In this document: piece by piece, positions 55,158 to 64,000 of the stretch
Layout of the letters: each line of letters opens with the position of its first letter
Position numbering within the stretch: position 1 is the stretch's first letter
NCBI GenBank assembly: GCA_009746045.1
Contig: RPFO01000022.1
Coordinates: forward strand, 5,093,504 to 5,157,503
Direction of reading: 5' to 3'
From: Mesostigma viride
Taxonomy: Eukaryota > Streptophyta > Mesostigmatophyceae > Mesostigmatales > Mesostigmataceae
Length of the DNA: 64,000 bases
Notes under the pieces: model-generated
Told to the model about the DNA's origin: nothing
Seen by the model: the letters and a program-made list of their open reading frames with translations, nothing else
Database searches by the model: none
Program-made: the position numbers and the translations under genes

Positions 55158-58100
55158 TTAATTTGGTAAAACCCAAATGAGCTGAGCTGATGTGCCTGCC
55201 TTAACTGCATGCCCTGTGGGGTGGGCGAGGACCTGTCCCATGATGAGCGACCACTGCGTGCGCATCTTGGCAATGCTCGCCGTTGGCTGGGGCAGCACCG
55301 TCCGATGCTTGTCCCACGCCGATGAGCCCGCCGCCCGTACCTCCACCATGCTGACCTCCACCACGCCCGCAGCCGCGGAAGGGTTGAGGCGTGCAGCCCC
55401 GGCTGAAGAACTGAAGCATGAGACCGGCACGCTGGCCCGCTTCAGGCCAGCCCCATCCCAATCAGGGATGTAAGATGCCTCCTCCGCCCTATAGTCCACC
55501 TGAACCATGGCGCGAGCAAGGACATCCACCCCGAGTAGTGCGGAATATCCACACTTGTTGACCACCAGCGCATACGCGGACACGGTGGTCATGCTAGAGG
55601 CGCGCAACGGATTGAAAATCACGTTGACTTTAACCGCCGTCATAGCGTACGGCTTACTAGCCGGACCCTGCCAACCTGACACAGACACGGGGCTTTCCAC
55701 TAAGCCACCGTTCTCGTAGGTCAGGTTCAGCATGGTGGCCAAGTCCGTGCTGATGACTAGCGGCTGAGCACCGCTATCAAGCTTGACTGCGCCAACCAAC
55801 GGACATGTCACCATGTCGCTCCATACATCTCCACAGGCTCCAACTGCTTGGAACGCCATGGACGGCTCACCATTGGGGTATGGAACCACCGTGGGAACCT
55901 GGGGGACTGCACTAGTGCGCTGCTGGCTACTTGTGCTGACCACTCCCGCTTGCACCACGGGCACTGCGGCTTCTACCGGCTGGCGCCCGTAGGTGACGGA
56001 CTCAGAATTGCGCAAGGTGCGCACATCATGCCCATCTGCGAACAACTGGATCTCGGACACAACCGACCCCAGCCACTCAACCCCCTTCTGCCCGAAGGTG
56101 TCGACCACCTGCCGTGCTGAAAACATGGGTACGTCCACAATGAACGGCATTGGGTACACAGGCGCCAATCGCCTACGCTGCTCCAGCCCAGCAGGGTTCG
56201 CATGCTCAAAAGCAGATTGCACCCCAGCCAGCGGCATGGAAAAGGACGCGGGCAACTGCCCGGCAGGCAACATGGGTGCCTGCTGAAAAGAAAGCGGGCT
56301 GCGTGCCTGCTTGCCTTTGGTAGCCTCCGCAGCGTTGATCTCGACGTCACCCGGCATGGGCGCCCAGAATGGGTCCTCCCGGTACACCGTCTCGAATTGG
56401 TTGGGGGGCGCCGTCGCCTCCTCACCATGCTTGATGGCAGCCACCTGGGCTTCCATCGAGTCGGTCTTGCCCGCCATCTCGGCGAAGTGGACCGTCTTGA
56501 TGCCCGCGGCTGGACACTTGTTCATCAGGTGCCACTTCGTGTCTGCCCCATGCGGCTTCGTGCAGCGGCTTGGACACTCGCGACTAAGGTGCCCATCCTT
56601 GTCGCAAAGGAAGCAGCCCGATTTGCGCGCATCCGTCCTAGTACCCGTCTGTGAGGACGTGCCCCCCCCAGCTCGCGTCGGGGCGGCAGCGTCTTTGTTG
56701 CCGCCAGCGGCGTTACCCTGGGTTGCATCATGCGATGAGGCGTTGCGAGACCCCCCTTGGTTCCTGCTAGCACCGTGGCCGCCTTGCGGGCGCGCTTGTC
56801 TTGTGGCAGACGACTCACCCGACTTGGCCTTGGTCAGCGCGTCGACCTTGGCCTGCAGCTCGGCCACCACCGTGCTTACCGAGATCCGGCCTTGCGCGTG
56901 TCGTCGCATCATGGCCCTGACCTCAATGCACAGTGACCGCAATCGCCACGGCTGGCCGTTGGGCGGCGTGGGCAGCTCCATCTCCTTGGAGCCTAGCGCT
57001 TGCAGCCATTTCTGACACGCCAGCTTTTCGGACCAGTCCTCCACTTCGCCGGCGAACTCCATGAGGCGCTCGTAAGATTGCTCCGGGGTTTCACCCTCGG
57101 CTATCTTGAAACTGCGCCACTCACGCTCTGCCTTGATGGTCTCCACCGGGTATTCCTGGCGAAGGAGGCCCCACAGTTCCTCGGCAGGGTCGACACCATA
57201 CATGATGTTGTCATAGTCGGGCTGGCCACGCCCGTCGAAGCCGAACCACACGTCCGTGTGACGCGTGTACAGCGAGACCTCTCTCCACTGCTCCACCAGC
57301 CTAGCCACTCGCCTCAGCGTAAGGCCGTGAAAGAAAAAATGCATGTTGTTCATCACAAACTCATGCATTACAGCGCCTTGCGTAGTCATGTATTGCAGAT
57401 CAATCCATGACTTGTACGCGTTGTAGGCCTGCGCCAGCGTGGCCAGATTGCCGGTTGTGGAGAACTTCTCGCGCATGTCCACCCGTGGTAGGGTGGGCAT
57501 CTTCGCGCCTTCCGGTATGAGGCGCACCCTTTGCGGGTACTGCACCCCATCGGCATCCTCCGGCGGTCGCTGAGCTGCGCGTCCCTGCGCCAGCGTGCTT
57601 GGTCGTGCTGCCTCCCGTACTCGGAAAGCCAGCGGCGTGGTTATGTCCTCCATGGGCGGAATGCGCCCGATTGGCACACTTGACCACCGTGCAGTCGACC
57701 CGCCGGTCAGCGCCCCACCGCCTCGCCCAAACGGAATTGAGGCCCCGCCTGGCAGCATGCGTCCTGGTGCACCCCTGTGTGGGTCCATCGCGCGCGCCAG
57801 CCCTGCCCCGTTCTCCTCGTGCAATCCGTCTCGCGCTTGATCGAAAGGCAGGCGCCTGGGCGCCAGCGTATACTCGCCCCGTGGCTGACCATCCGCCTCA
57901 CCAAGCAAGTCGTGTTGGGTTAGCGACCCAGCCAAAACCCCCGGTTCCATCGAAGCCCTTCCCGCCGCATTACCTGAGGTTGGCGGCTGGTCCCGCTCCC
58001 TCGGCTCCGCGGCAACACCACTGGGGCCCGGCATCGATGCCTGCCCGTCCCATGGTGTGGACTGCAGATGACGACCCTCTACGGCCACCAATCTGTCGGT

Positions 58101-58334
58101 CACTTCCCGCATCTGCAGCGCCAATTGCTGCTGCAACTGTTGCGACTGTTGCTGCATCTGCGCTTGCATCTGCGCGAACAGCGCCACCATACTCAGCGGC
58201 GCTTCTTGGTCGCGACTCTCACCCACTGCGGGTACGGCGGGAGGAATCCCGCCATTCGACCCCGGAGCGGACGTGTCGGCATCTGCTCTATTTGCATCTG
58301 CCATGGCTCGAGTCTGCGCTCGCGTCAGTGGCAT
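55158..58334 (-). CDS. Element B Gag-protease polyprotein
   Basis: About 1,058 residues from ATG 58334 (MPLTRAQTRAMADANR). A Gln-rich coiled coil (FAQMQAQMQQQSQQLQQQ, ~55-90) precedes a Pro/Gly linker and a Ty3-type Gag core (MHFFFHGLTLRRVARLVEQW, GETPEQSYERLMEFAGEVED, ~310-460). A CCHC knuckle (CFLCDKDGHLSRECP, ~575) follows, then a retropepsin domain (AVKLDSGAQPLVIS, flap-like VSGWQGPAS, ALLGVDVLARA, ~850-950). The frame is intact and stops at 55158 with no RT following. Not related in detail to the element A Gag. Confidence 0.88.
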   Translation of the reverse strand: MPLTRAQTRAMADANRADADTSAPGSNGGIPPAVPAVGESRDQEAPLSMVALFAQMQAQMQQQSQQLQQQLALQMREVTDRLVAVEGRHLQSTPWDGQASMPGPSGVAAEPRERDQPPTSGNAAGRASMEPGVLAGSLTQHDLLGEADGQPRGEYTLAPRRLPFDQARDGLHEENGAGLARAMDPHRGAPGRMLPGGASIPFGRGGGALTGGSTARWSSVPIGRIPPMEDITTPLAFRVREAARPSTLAQGRAAQRPPEDADGVQYPQRVRLIPEGAKMPTLPRVDMREKFSTTGNLATLAQAYNAYKSWIDLQYMTTQGAVMHEFVMNNMHFFFHGLTLRRVARLVEQWREVSLYTRHTDVWFGFDGRGQPDYDNIMYGVDPAEELWGLLRQEYPVETIKAEREWRSFKIAEGETPEQSYERLMEFAGEVEDWSEKLACQKWLQALGSKEMELPTPPNGQPWRLRSLCIEVRAMMRRHAQGRISVSTVVAELQAKVDALTKAKSGESSATRQARPQGGHGASRNQGGSRNASSHDATQGNAAGGNKDAAAPTRAGGGTSSQTGTRTDARKSGCFLCDKDGHLSRECPSRCTKPHGADTKWHLMNKCPAAGIKTVHFAEMAGKTDSMEAQVAAIKHGEEATAPPNQFETVYREDPFWAPMPGDVEINAAEATKGKQARSPLSFQQAPMLPAGQLPASFSMPLAGVQSAFEHANPAGLEQRRRLAPVYPMPFIVDVPMFSARQVVDTFGQKGVEWLGSVVSEIQLFADGHDVRTLRNSESVTYGRQPVEAAVPVVQAGVVSTSSQQRTSAVPQVPTVVPYPNGEPSMAFQAVGACGDVWSDMVTCPLVGAVKLDSGAQPLVISTDLATMLNLTYENGGLVESPVSVSGWQGPASKPYAMTAVKVNVIFNPLRASSMTTVSAYALVVNKCGYSALLGVDVLARAMVQVDYRAEEASYIPDWDGAGLKRASVPVSCFSSSAGAARLNPSAAAGVVEVSMVEVRAAGSSAWDKHRTVLPQPTASIAKMRTQWSLIMGQVLAHPTGHAVKAGTSAQLIWVLPN

Positions 58335-59770
58335 GCACCAGCTGACCGATGGGCAAAACAAGAACCAACAAGCCTAGGTTTCGCTGAGAAGAAGCAACAA
58401 CCAAAGGCTTTATAACAGGTGTCAAGGATAACGACTCGACTAGCCTGCCAGAAAAAGACAAGAGCCAGCAAATTCTGGCTAGTTCTATTTTCTTAAAATC
58501 TGTCTCAAGACACTTCCTTTACAAACTGTCAGCCAGGCCGTTCCCTGTACTGCTGATGGTTGCTAAACACTAAAGCCAACGTCTTGGCTTCGAACAGAAG
58601 GAAGCAGACTACCGGGTAGTCTCTTCGAGTAAAGAAAGGAGGGCTCTCAGCCGAGGACAAGGAACTGTCCCTCGTGCCTGATAACCACCTTATTGCCTCC
58701 CCTGCTATAGAATAATGCTTTCAAAACACATACTTTGCACAGTCTGATGATGAAGCCGCACATGCGGAGTTTATTGAGAAAGTTAATACAATTACAACAC
58801 GTTGATAGTCTCAATATCGATGCACTCCATGCTCACGAGCCCGCAGTTAGGCAGCGCTCCATGACATGCTACCGGCCTTGCTCCCAAGGAAAGGGAGAAA
58901 CACGAAGGCCACTAACGAGAGACTCGAAGAGACTACTACACGCTGCGTGAGAGTCCTCTTCGACTATGAACCAAACCATTCGTCATGCCACACGCATGAC
59001 ACACGCCACACTTGTCAGTCCAGCCAGGAATGCCAAAACTATCTTGCTGCCTGAACCATGCGAATAGAAACCGCATTCCAGTTGCCGTCCTGGCTTTCTA
59101 CCACACATGCCAACAAAAGCAGGAAGGCATCCCGACAAATCTAAATTGCTACCCTGTTGCCGATCTCATCTCCTAGAGGCTCCGGCATTTCTGTCCCTGG
59201 GAATGTCCGACATTGAGTCACGTCCAGCAAGGTCGAAGCATAATATCCTTCAGACAATCTGCACGCTCACACCTTGCGTGTGAGTGGCCCAGCAAACATT
59301 GCGTCTAATCGTTCCTTTCTAGAAGAAATCCCTTTTTAGGGCTGCCAGCGATTTCGCATTCATTCCAGCGATCTGGCTCCGCACCGCAAATTGTCCTTTT
59401 CCATTTTCTGTCCAGTCCTCATAACGTTGACCCGCTATTCTACACCACAAAGACACCTGGCCTGTCAATAGCCTCGGCGCTGTTGAAGTCCAGCAGTCCA
59501 GCTTCAGCTCCAGCTGTCCACTAACACGCGTATGATCCTCTCGACGCTGCACACTTGTGCTGCCGTCCGCTCAAGTCAGTGCTGCGCGCCCAGCTGTGCC
59601 TGGCCCGGCGCGCGTGCACGTACACTTTCGTCCGCTCTTATGCTGCAAGTGCTAGTGTCCCCCCCCGGTCACTAGCCTTTGTCGAAAATGCGTAGAAGAC
59701 AAATTCCTTGCGCACGTCACCGGTCTTGTGCATAGTGGGCGCCCGGATGACATAGCGCGCGTCCGTGACA
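58335..59770 (-). other. Element B 5' region
   Basis: 1.4 kb between the 5' terminus TGTCACGGACGCG and the Gag ATG. No ORF with motifs and no sequence repeated at the other end as an LTR. A cccccccgg run lies near 59660. Confidence 0.5.
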
Positions 59771-59774
59771 AAAT

Positions 59775-60127
59775 AACTTATCCTTATCACTAATAAACTG
59801 CCTACTCAAACCATGATATCTGTATACATTATTGAGGTATAGGCGTGCGCAATCACGTGCTGTGAGTTCTAAAGGACACGGCACGAGATGGCACATGCGA
59901 GTAAAACGATCTATAAACACAAGGATCTGGGCATTGCCCTTCTCATTCTTTCTAAAAGGTCCTACAAAATCCATCATGATAGAATCCCAAGGCATGATGG
60001 GGTCAGGCAAGGTCCTAGGTTCTGCTATCTGTCCTACATTATTGGGTTTCATTTCCTGGCAAGATTGACAAGTTCTAACATACTCATCTACATCCTTATA
60101 AAGGGAAGGCCAGTAATAAGAGCGGGC
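59775..60127 (-). pseudogene. Element A integrase N-terminal half
   Basis: Reads ARSYYWPSLYKDVDEYVRTC QSC (zinc-binding cysteines) after an in-frame TAA at ~60130, then the core MMDFVGPFRKNEKGNAQILV and FISDKDKLF with the first two catalytic Asp residues. It is cut by element B right after DKDKLF. Confidence 0.9.
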
Positions 60128-61335
60128 TTAGACTAGGTCCCGTACCCGTTTACCACCCTGATGAGCAGCTAAGTCATGCAACTCAAAGAGCAAGGAGGAG
60201 CGACAGATAGGAGGGACATACAGGCGCCATTGAGGGGGAGAATCTGCTATCTGCACATATAAAAACCCACCTACAAATTTACAAGGGTGCTTGCCTAATT
60301 GTTGGGGATGTGCAGCAATGGCAGCTAATGCTTCCGGCTCAGTGGCCGTAAATCTACTAATAAGGCGTTCAAGATCAGAGGTAGGCATCGCTACAGAGGT
60401 ATCCAGAACAGGTTTAAAGAGATCTCCTACCGCCTTGCCAAAGAGAAGGGGAGGTCCTAGAGGGACTATGTTTTCATAAGACTTTCCTGACCTAGTCGCT
60501 ATATGGCTAAGCGGTATAGAAATTTTATTTTTCCCCTCCCCCCCCACCGAGGCCACGGGAAGGGCCTCACACGGGAGAGAGAGTCCTACGTGAGAAAGGA
60601 GATCAGGCATGCGAACAGCTGTATGAAAGAGGTAGGCATAGGATTCATCATCAGGTAGTTCACCATAAGGGGTTACACCCATAGTAGTAGGAACTAGAGT
60701 AGTATTGAGAACATCAAGGTCCTCGAAAAAGGAGTAATCTGCACGACGAGAGAGTGCATCTGGTACTATGTTATCTACACCCTTAACATACTGAAGTTTA
60801 AAAGGGGAAAACTGTGCTAAAAATTCCATCCAGCGCGCTTGCCGAGGGGTAAGGTTGGGTTGGGAGAGAAGATGGGTAAGGGGACGATGATCCGTTTGGA
60901 TAACTAACCTATAAGGATCTAGCTCACAGGGTTCATTCAGGCAGACATCAAATTGAGCACCTTTAAGAAAGTGCTGCCACGCGTGGCAACAATACACCAC
61001 CGCTAAGAGTTCCTGCTGGTGTACGGGATAGTTACGCTCCGCAGGGAGCATTGTCCTAGAGATATACTCAATTGGCTGTAAGCCCTGACCCTGATCCTGG
61101 AGAAGGACGCCCCTATAGCTACTTTACTAGCATCTGTAGCTACAACAAAGGGTTTAGTAGTATCCGGTAGGATGAGTACAGGAGGGGAAAGGAGTAGGGA
61201 TTTTAGACACTGAAAAGCCGACTGACATTCACTACTCCAAACAAAGGGGATATCCTTCTTTAATAAATGATTAATAGGGGCTGCTATAGTTGCGAAACGC
61301 GGGATAAAACGCCTATAGTAAGAAGCAATTCCTAG
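60128..61335 (-). pseudogene. Element A RT end, RNase H and integrase zinc region
   Basis: After frame breaks near 61340 and 61090 the RT-connection region reads SYYRRFIPRFATIAAPINHL and VVATDASK. RNase H continues with LPAERNYPVHQQELLAVVY and VIQTDHRPLTHLLSQPNL. A ~150-residue spacer precedes the integrase zinc region (LLFELHDLAAHQGGKRVRDL). The acidic residues of RNase H are visible (ATDAS, QQELLA, QTDHRPL). Confidence 0.88.
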
Positions 61336-62813
61336 AAACTACGTACACCTTTAACGTCGGTAGGAGTAGGCCATTCCTGAATTGACTTAGTTTTATCCGG
61401 GTCGGTAGCGACCCCGGCATCTGACAGAACGTGCCCTAAAAATGGGACACTCCTACCCGAACGCACTTTAGCACGGCGCGCCCACAAAGAATTTTCAGCC
61501 ATTATTTCTAATACTTTCTTTAAATCACGTAGGTGCGTTTCAAAATCAGGAGAGTAAATAAGAATATCATCTAAGTAAGCTTGAGCACAAGAACGGTCAT
61601 GCTCAGATAAAGAAACAGAGGAGAAGGAAGGATCCTTTAAATCAGAGGACACCTGAGGAAGGTGAGAATTTCCCATAACAGGTCTAAGCACTTCATTCAT
61701 TAACATTTGAAAAGAGGCAGGCGAGTTACAGAGTCCCATAGCCGCTACTCTAAACTGGTAATGACCAAAAGGGGTAGCAAAGGCGGTTTTATGGCAATCC
61801 TCAGGAGCTATCCGCAACTGCCAAAAACCATCCGCACAATCCAGTACTGTGAAACAAGTGGAACCTTTAACCTTATTAAATATATCATCAATACGAGGTA
61901 GAGGGTATTTAGACTTCACAGTAATATCATTCAACTTCCTATAATCAGTAACTAGGCGAAACTTGCCATTTGGCTTAGGAACTAACAGGACACCAGCTGA
62001 GTAGGGAGAGTTACTAGGCTCTATCAATCCTGCTTCTAATAGTGACACTAAAATCTGTTTTAGTTCCTTTAAGGTAGGGCCCATTCTATACATCGGAGAG
62101 TGCGTAGGAACTGCACCGTCCTTGATAACTACACGGTGTAAAACAGAACGAGGAGGAGGATAAGAAGGAGTCTTTTCTTCAAAAACTTTTGAGGAATCTA
62201 TCACAGCCATGTATCTTACTATTTCATTTTCAGTAAATCCCACTCCTATTGTATCCACTGTGTTTATATCTATATCCACACTATTATTAGTGATAGGTAT
62301 CTCCTGTACTTCTAACTGAAGGAACATACATAATAAATATCCATATTCCTTTAGTTCAGAACGCAACTCATCATTGGACATTAATACTTCAGGTATAGGT
62401 CTTACAGGAGGATCAACAGGTGTAGGAGGAGTAATATCTACCAAGGATAAATTTTCCAATCTATAATGACGTTCCGGTACCCAGTAAGAGCTATCTGGAA
62501 ACCAAATGACCATGGTATCATAATTAATAGTAATCTTATTATCCTGGTGCCAATCTAATCCTAGTAATACATCAGCGGTAGTGATAGGGCCTATAGTGGC
62601 CGTCAGGTTGACAGTACGTCCTTGTATGACCAGGGGAAGGGACACCGTACCCGGGGAATGACTGGTGCGACCATCAGCATAATGAACAGTGACAGGTTTG
62701 GTGTGAGGGGTAGGGACTAGTCCTAAACGCCTAACTAGGGCCTCGCTCACAAAGGAGCTAGCCGCACCGCTATCTACCAACACAGAGACATTCAAGAGTT
62801 CATCAGCATGCAA
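61336..62813 (-). pseudogene. Element A protease and reverse transcriptase
   Basis: Begins with a retropepsin domain (VLVDSGAASSFVS, DVLLGLDW, ~8-95), a linker of ~120 residues, then Ty3-type RT: GLIEPSNSPYSAGVLLVPKP, FRLVTDYRKLNDIT, TVLDCADGFWQLRI, FGHYQFRVAAMGLCNSPASF and the catalytic AYLDDILIYS. About 27 extra residues (around SHLPQVSSDLKDPSFSSVSL) sit just before YLDD. The frame is open for 493 codons and then breaks by one base. Confidence 0.92.
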
Positions 62814-64000
62814 GAAGGGTCTACAACAGTGTGAGGGACGGTTAAACCACCATTCAAGAACATAAGAGGACGCACACGTAGTGGTAGGGAAGATTCAGCT
62901 CCTACAGAGGTTATAAAAACAGGCAGGCAAAAATTTTTATCTGGGGTACTATCTAAGGACCTGTCCAGGTTACCCCCGGCTGACAGGCCTACTGTTCCCC
63001 CTCCCCCCCAAATCCATAGGAACTAACCCCGAAGAAGACCCTGGCGAAAAAGCCACTGCTGGAGGGTCACGAGGGAGCGAAGAGGGTGCGGGAGCCTGAT
63101 TATCATAGGGGAACCCTGGGGTCCTGCCTGCACAGCATTCAGCCTACTAGGGGTAGCTGAGGGAATGCGTCCTGAAGTAGGACGAATAGGAGCACGCTGA
63201 GGGGTACGAGGAGGGCGAGCGTCGGGATGAGGGGGAGCACCCGAAAGGAACTTGGGGCACTCACGTTTAAGATGACCTACTTCCTTACAATGATAGCATG
63301 TGATATGAGAGACATCAAGGGCTGAAAGGTCAGTAACACAGATATCTAATTCTTCTACATAGGAGTTCTCCTCCTCAGGGGTAAGGATAATATTATTAAT
63401 ACGGGAACGGGTAGGAAGAGAAGGGGTGGTGAAGAAATCTGCTACACGCAAGAGATGCTGGCGCACATGCTTGAGGGGCAGATCAGTAAAACGGTAGGCA
63501 GAGAACTGGCGCTTGACTTCACGTAATAAGGTCTACTGAGGCCTTGGAGGAAGCGAGCACGTACTTCTGCACCCGACAAATCCCTAATTCGTACCATCTG
63601 AGCATCAAACTCTTTCATATACTCCTTAAATGATTTAGTACCCTGCTGCAAGGTACCAAAGGCTAATCTATCCTGCCAATCTGAATCAGGAGGGACTAAA
63701 TGGTTCTCTAAACGCTTAAACAATTCTGCTACAGAGTTAGGGTAGGCATGAGAGGCCAAAGACTCACACTGAATGAGGTTAGCAAGCTCAGGAGTAATGC
63801 AGGTTGTAAGATAGTGAGGAACTAATACAGCATCAGAGAGACGCCATCTATTATGATTCTGCCACGACTCTGTGTTCTGGGTGAGCAACATAATAAAGGT
63901 GAAAAACTGTTGAGGGGTAGACTTGACATCCAGCTTGGGAAGGTTAGCAAAGAGGGGAAGAGCAGGGGGCTTAGGGGGATTAGAAGAGTCAGTTTTTCCC
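62814..64000 (-). pseudogene. Element A Gag, 5' part beyond window
   Basis: Two frames joined near 63530 encode a Ty3-type Gag core (YPNSVAELFKRLENHLVPPD, FGTLQQGTKSFKEYMKEFDA) and a CCHC knuckle (CYHCKEVGHLKRECP). A Pro/Arg-rich tail follows, then a second frame break near 62815 before the protease. The frame is open to the window edge. It is likely cleaved from Pol by the element protease in an intact copy. Confidence 0.85.

Larger units (their letters stand above)
55103..59770 (-). mobile_element. Element B: Gag-protease element with inverted termini and 4 bp target duplication
   Basis: 4,668 bp, flanked by AAAT (55099-55102 and 59771-59774). Deleting it with one AAAT copy restores the chromovirus integrase frame exactly, so the boundaries are firm. 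Ends are TGTCGCG...GTGACA. The two ends, read inward, share about two thirds of ~42 positions with small gaps, including TGTC, GCG, TCCGG, CGCC and ATG blocks. It encodes one Gag-protease ORF; no RT, RNase H or integrase was seen. No LTR pair was found: only 55 bp separate the ORF stop from the 3' end. Confidence 0.85.
48155..64000 (-). mobile_element. Chromovirus (Ty3/gypsy) element A, partial, with two nested insertions
   Basis: Minus-strand order from the right edge: Gag with CCHC knuckle, protease, RT, RNase H, integrase, chromodomain, a third large ORF, polypurine tract, 3' LTR. The 5' LTR is outside the window. The element is interrupted by element B (55103-59770, in integrase) and by a small LTR element (49419-52093, in ORF3). 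Several single-base frame breaks and one in-frame stop show the copy is inactive. Confidence 0.9.

Noticed and set aside
57599-58345. 248-codon plus-strand frame opposite the element B Gag
   Set aside because: Antisense shadow without motifs; the minus-strand Gag has clear domains.

Overview
The window looks like nuclear DNA of a eukaryote, most likely a chlorophyte or prasinophyte green alga. This is inference: it holds one GC-rich, intron-rich hybrid histidine kinase gene with GT-AG introns, large simple-sequence tracts, and a dense nest of LINE, Copia-like and chromovirus (Ty3/gypsy) retrotransposons. No bacterial operon, rRNA, tRNA or CRISPR array was recognised. All comparisons were made by eye.

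Layout. 1-10.2 kb: a LINE tail remnant, an ATCC/CCGT microsatellite, an 8.4 kb minisatellite of ~48 bp units and a 22 bp minisatellite. 10.5-22.7 kb (minus strand): a multi-exon hybrid sensor histidine kinase. Nine exons can be read: membrane anchor, Cache-like sensor, second TM, H box, N box, G1/G2 boxes, a degenerate receiver, then the first strand of a second receiver, where the visible gene stops. Nearly every intron carries its own tandem repeat. 22.7-25.9 kb: no convincing gene; LINE tails, a MITE-like inverted-repeat element and a small GTTGTTG-headed repeat present three times in the window. 25.9-28.3 kb: a 5'-truncated LINE inserted with an 11 bp target duplication into a chromovirus LTR remnant.

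29.5-35.2 kb: a decayed plus-strand Copia-like element. 36.55-42.69 kb: a young minus-strand Copia-like element with 345 bp LTRs that look identical, inserted into a (GGAT)n tract. In both elements the aspartic-protease-like domain lies between integrase and reverse transcriptase, instead of before integrase, and both share a DTQA protease motif and an HGDD reverse transcriptase motif. This is the best candidate for an undescribed system. 43.3-46.0 kb: LINE fragments, including a LINE copy with ORF1 but no ORF2.

46-64 kb: nested LTR elements. Element C (3' LTR 45990-46707) sits in a LINE ORF2 remnant. Element A, a chromovirus (3' LTR 48155-48725, 5' end beyond the window), sits in C. Element A carries a third large ORF between its chromodomain and 3' LTR. 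That ORF is split by a small LTR element with no evident coding sequence (49419-52093), and the A integrase is split by element B (55103-59770), which codes Gag plus protease and has inverted termini and a 4 bp target duplication. Removing B restores the integrase frame exactly, and removing the small LTR element restores ORF3. No host gene other than the kinase was recognised.
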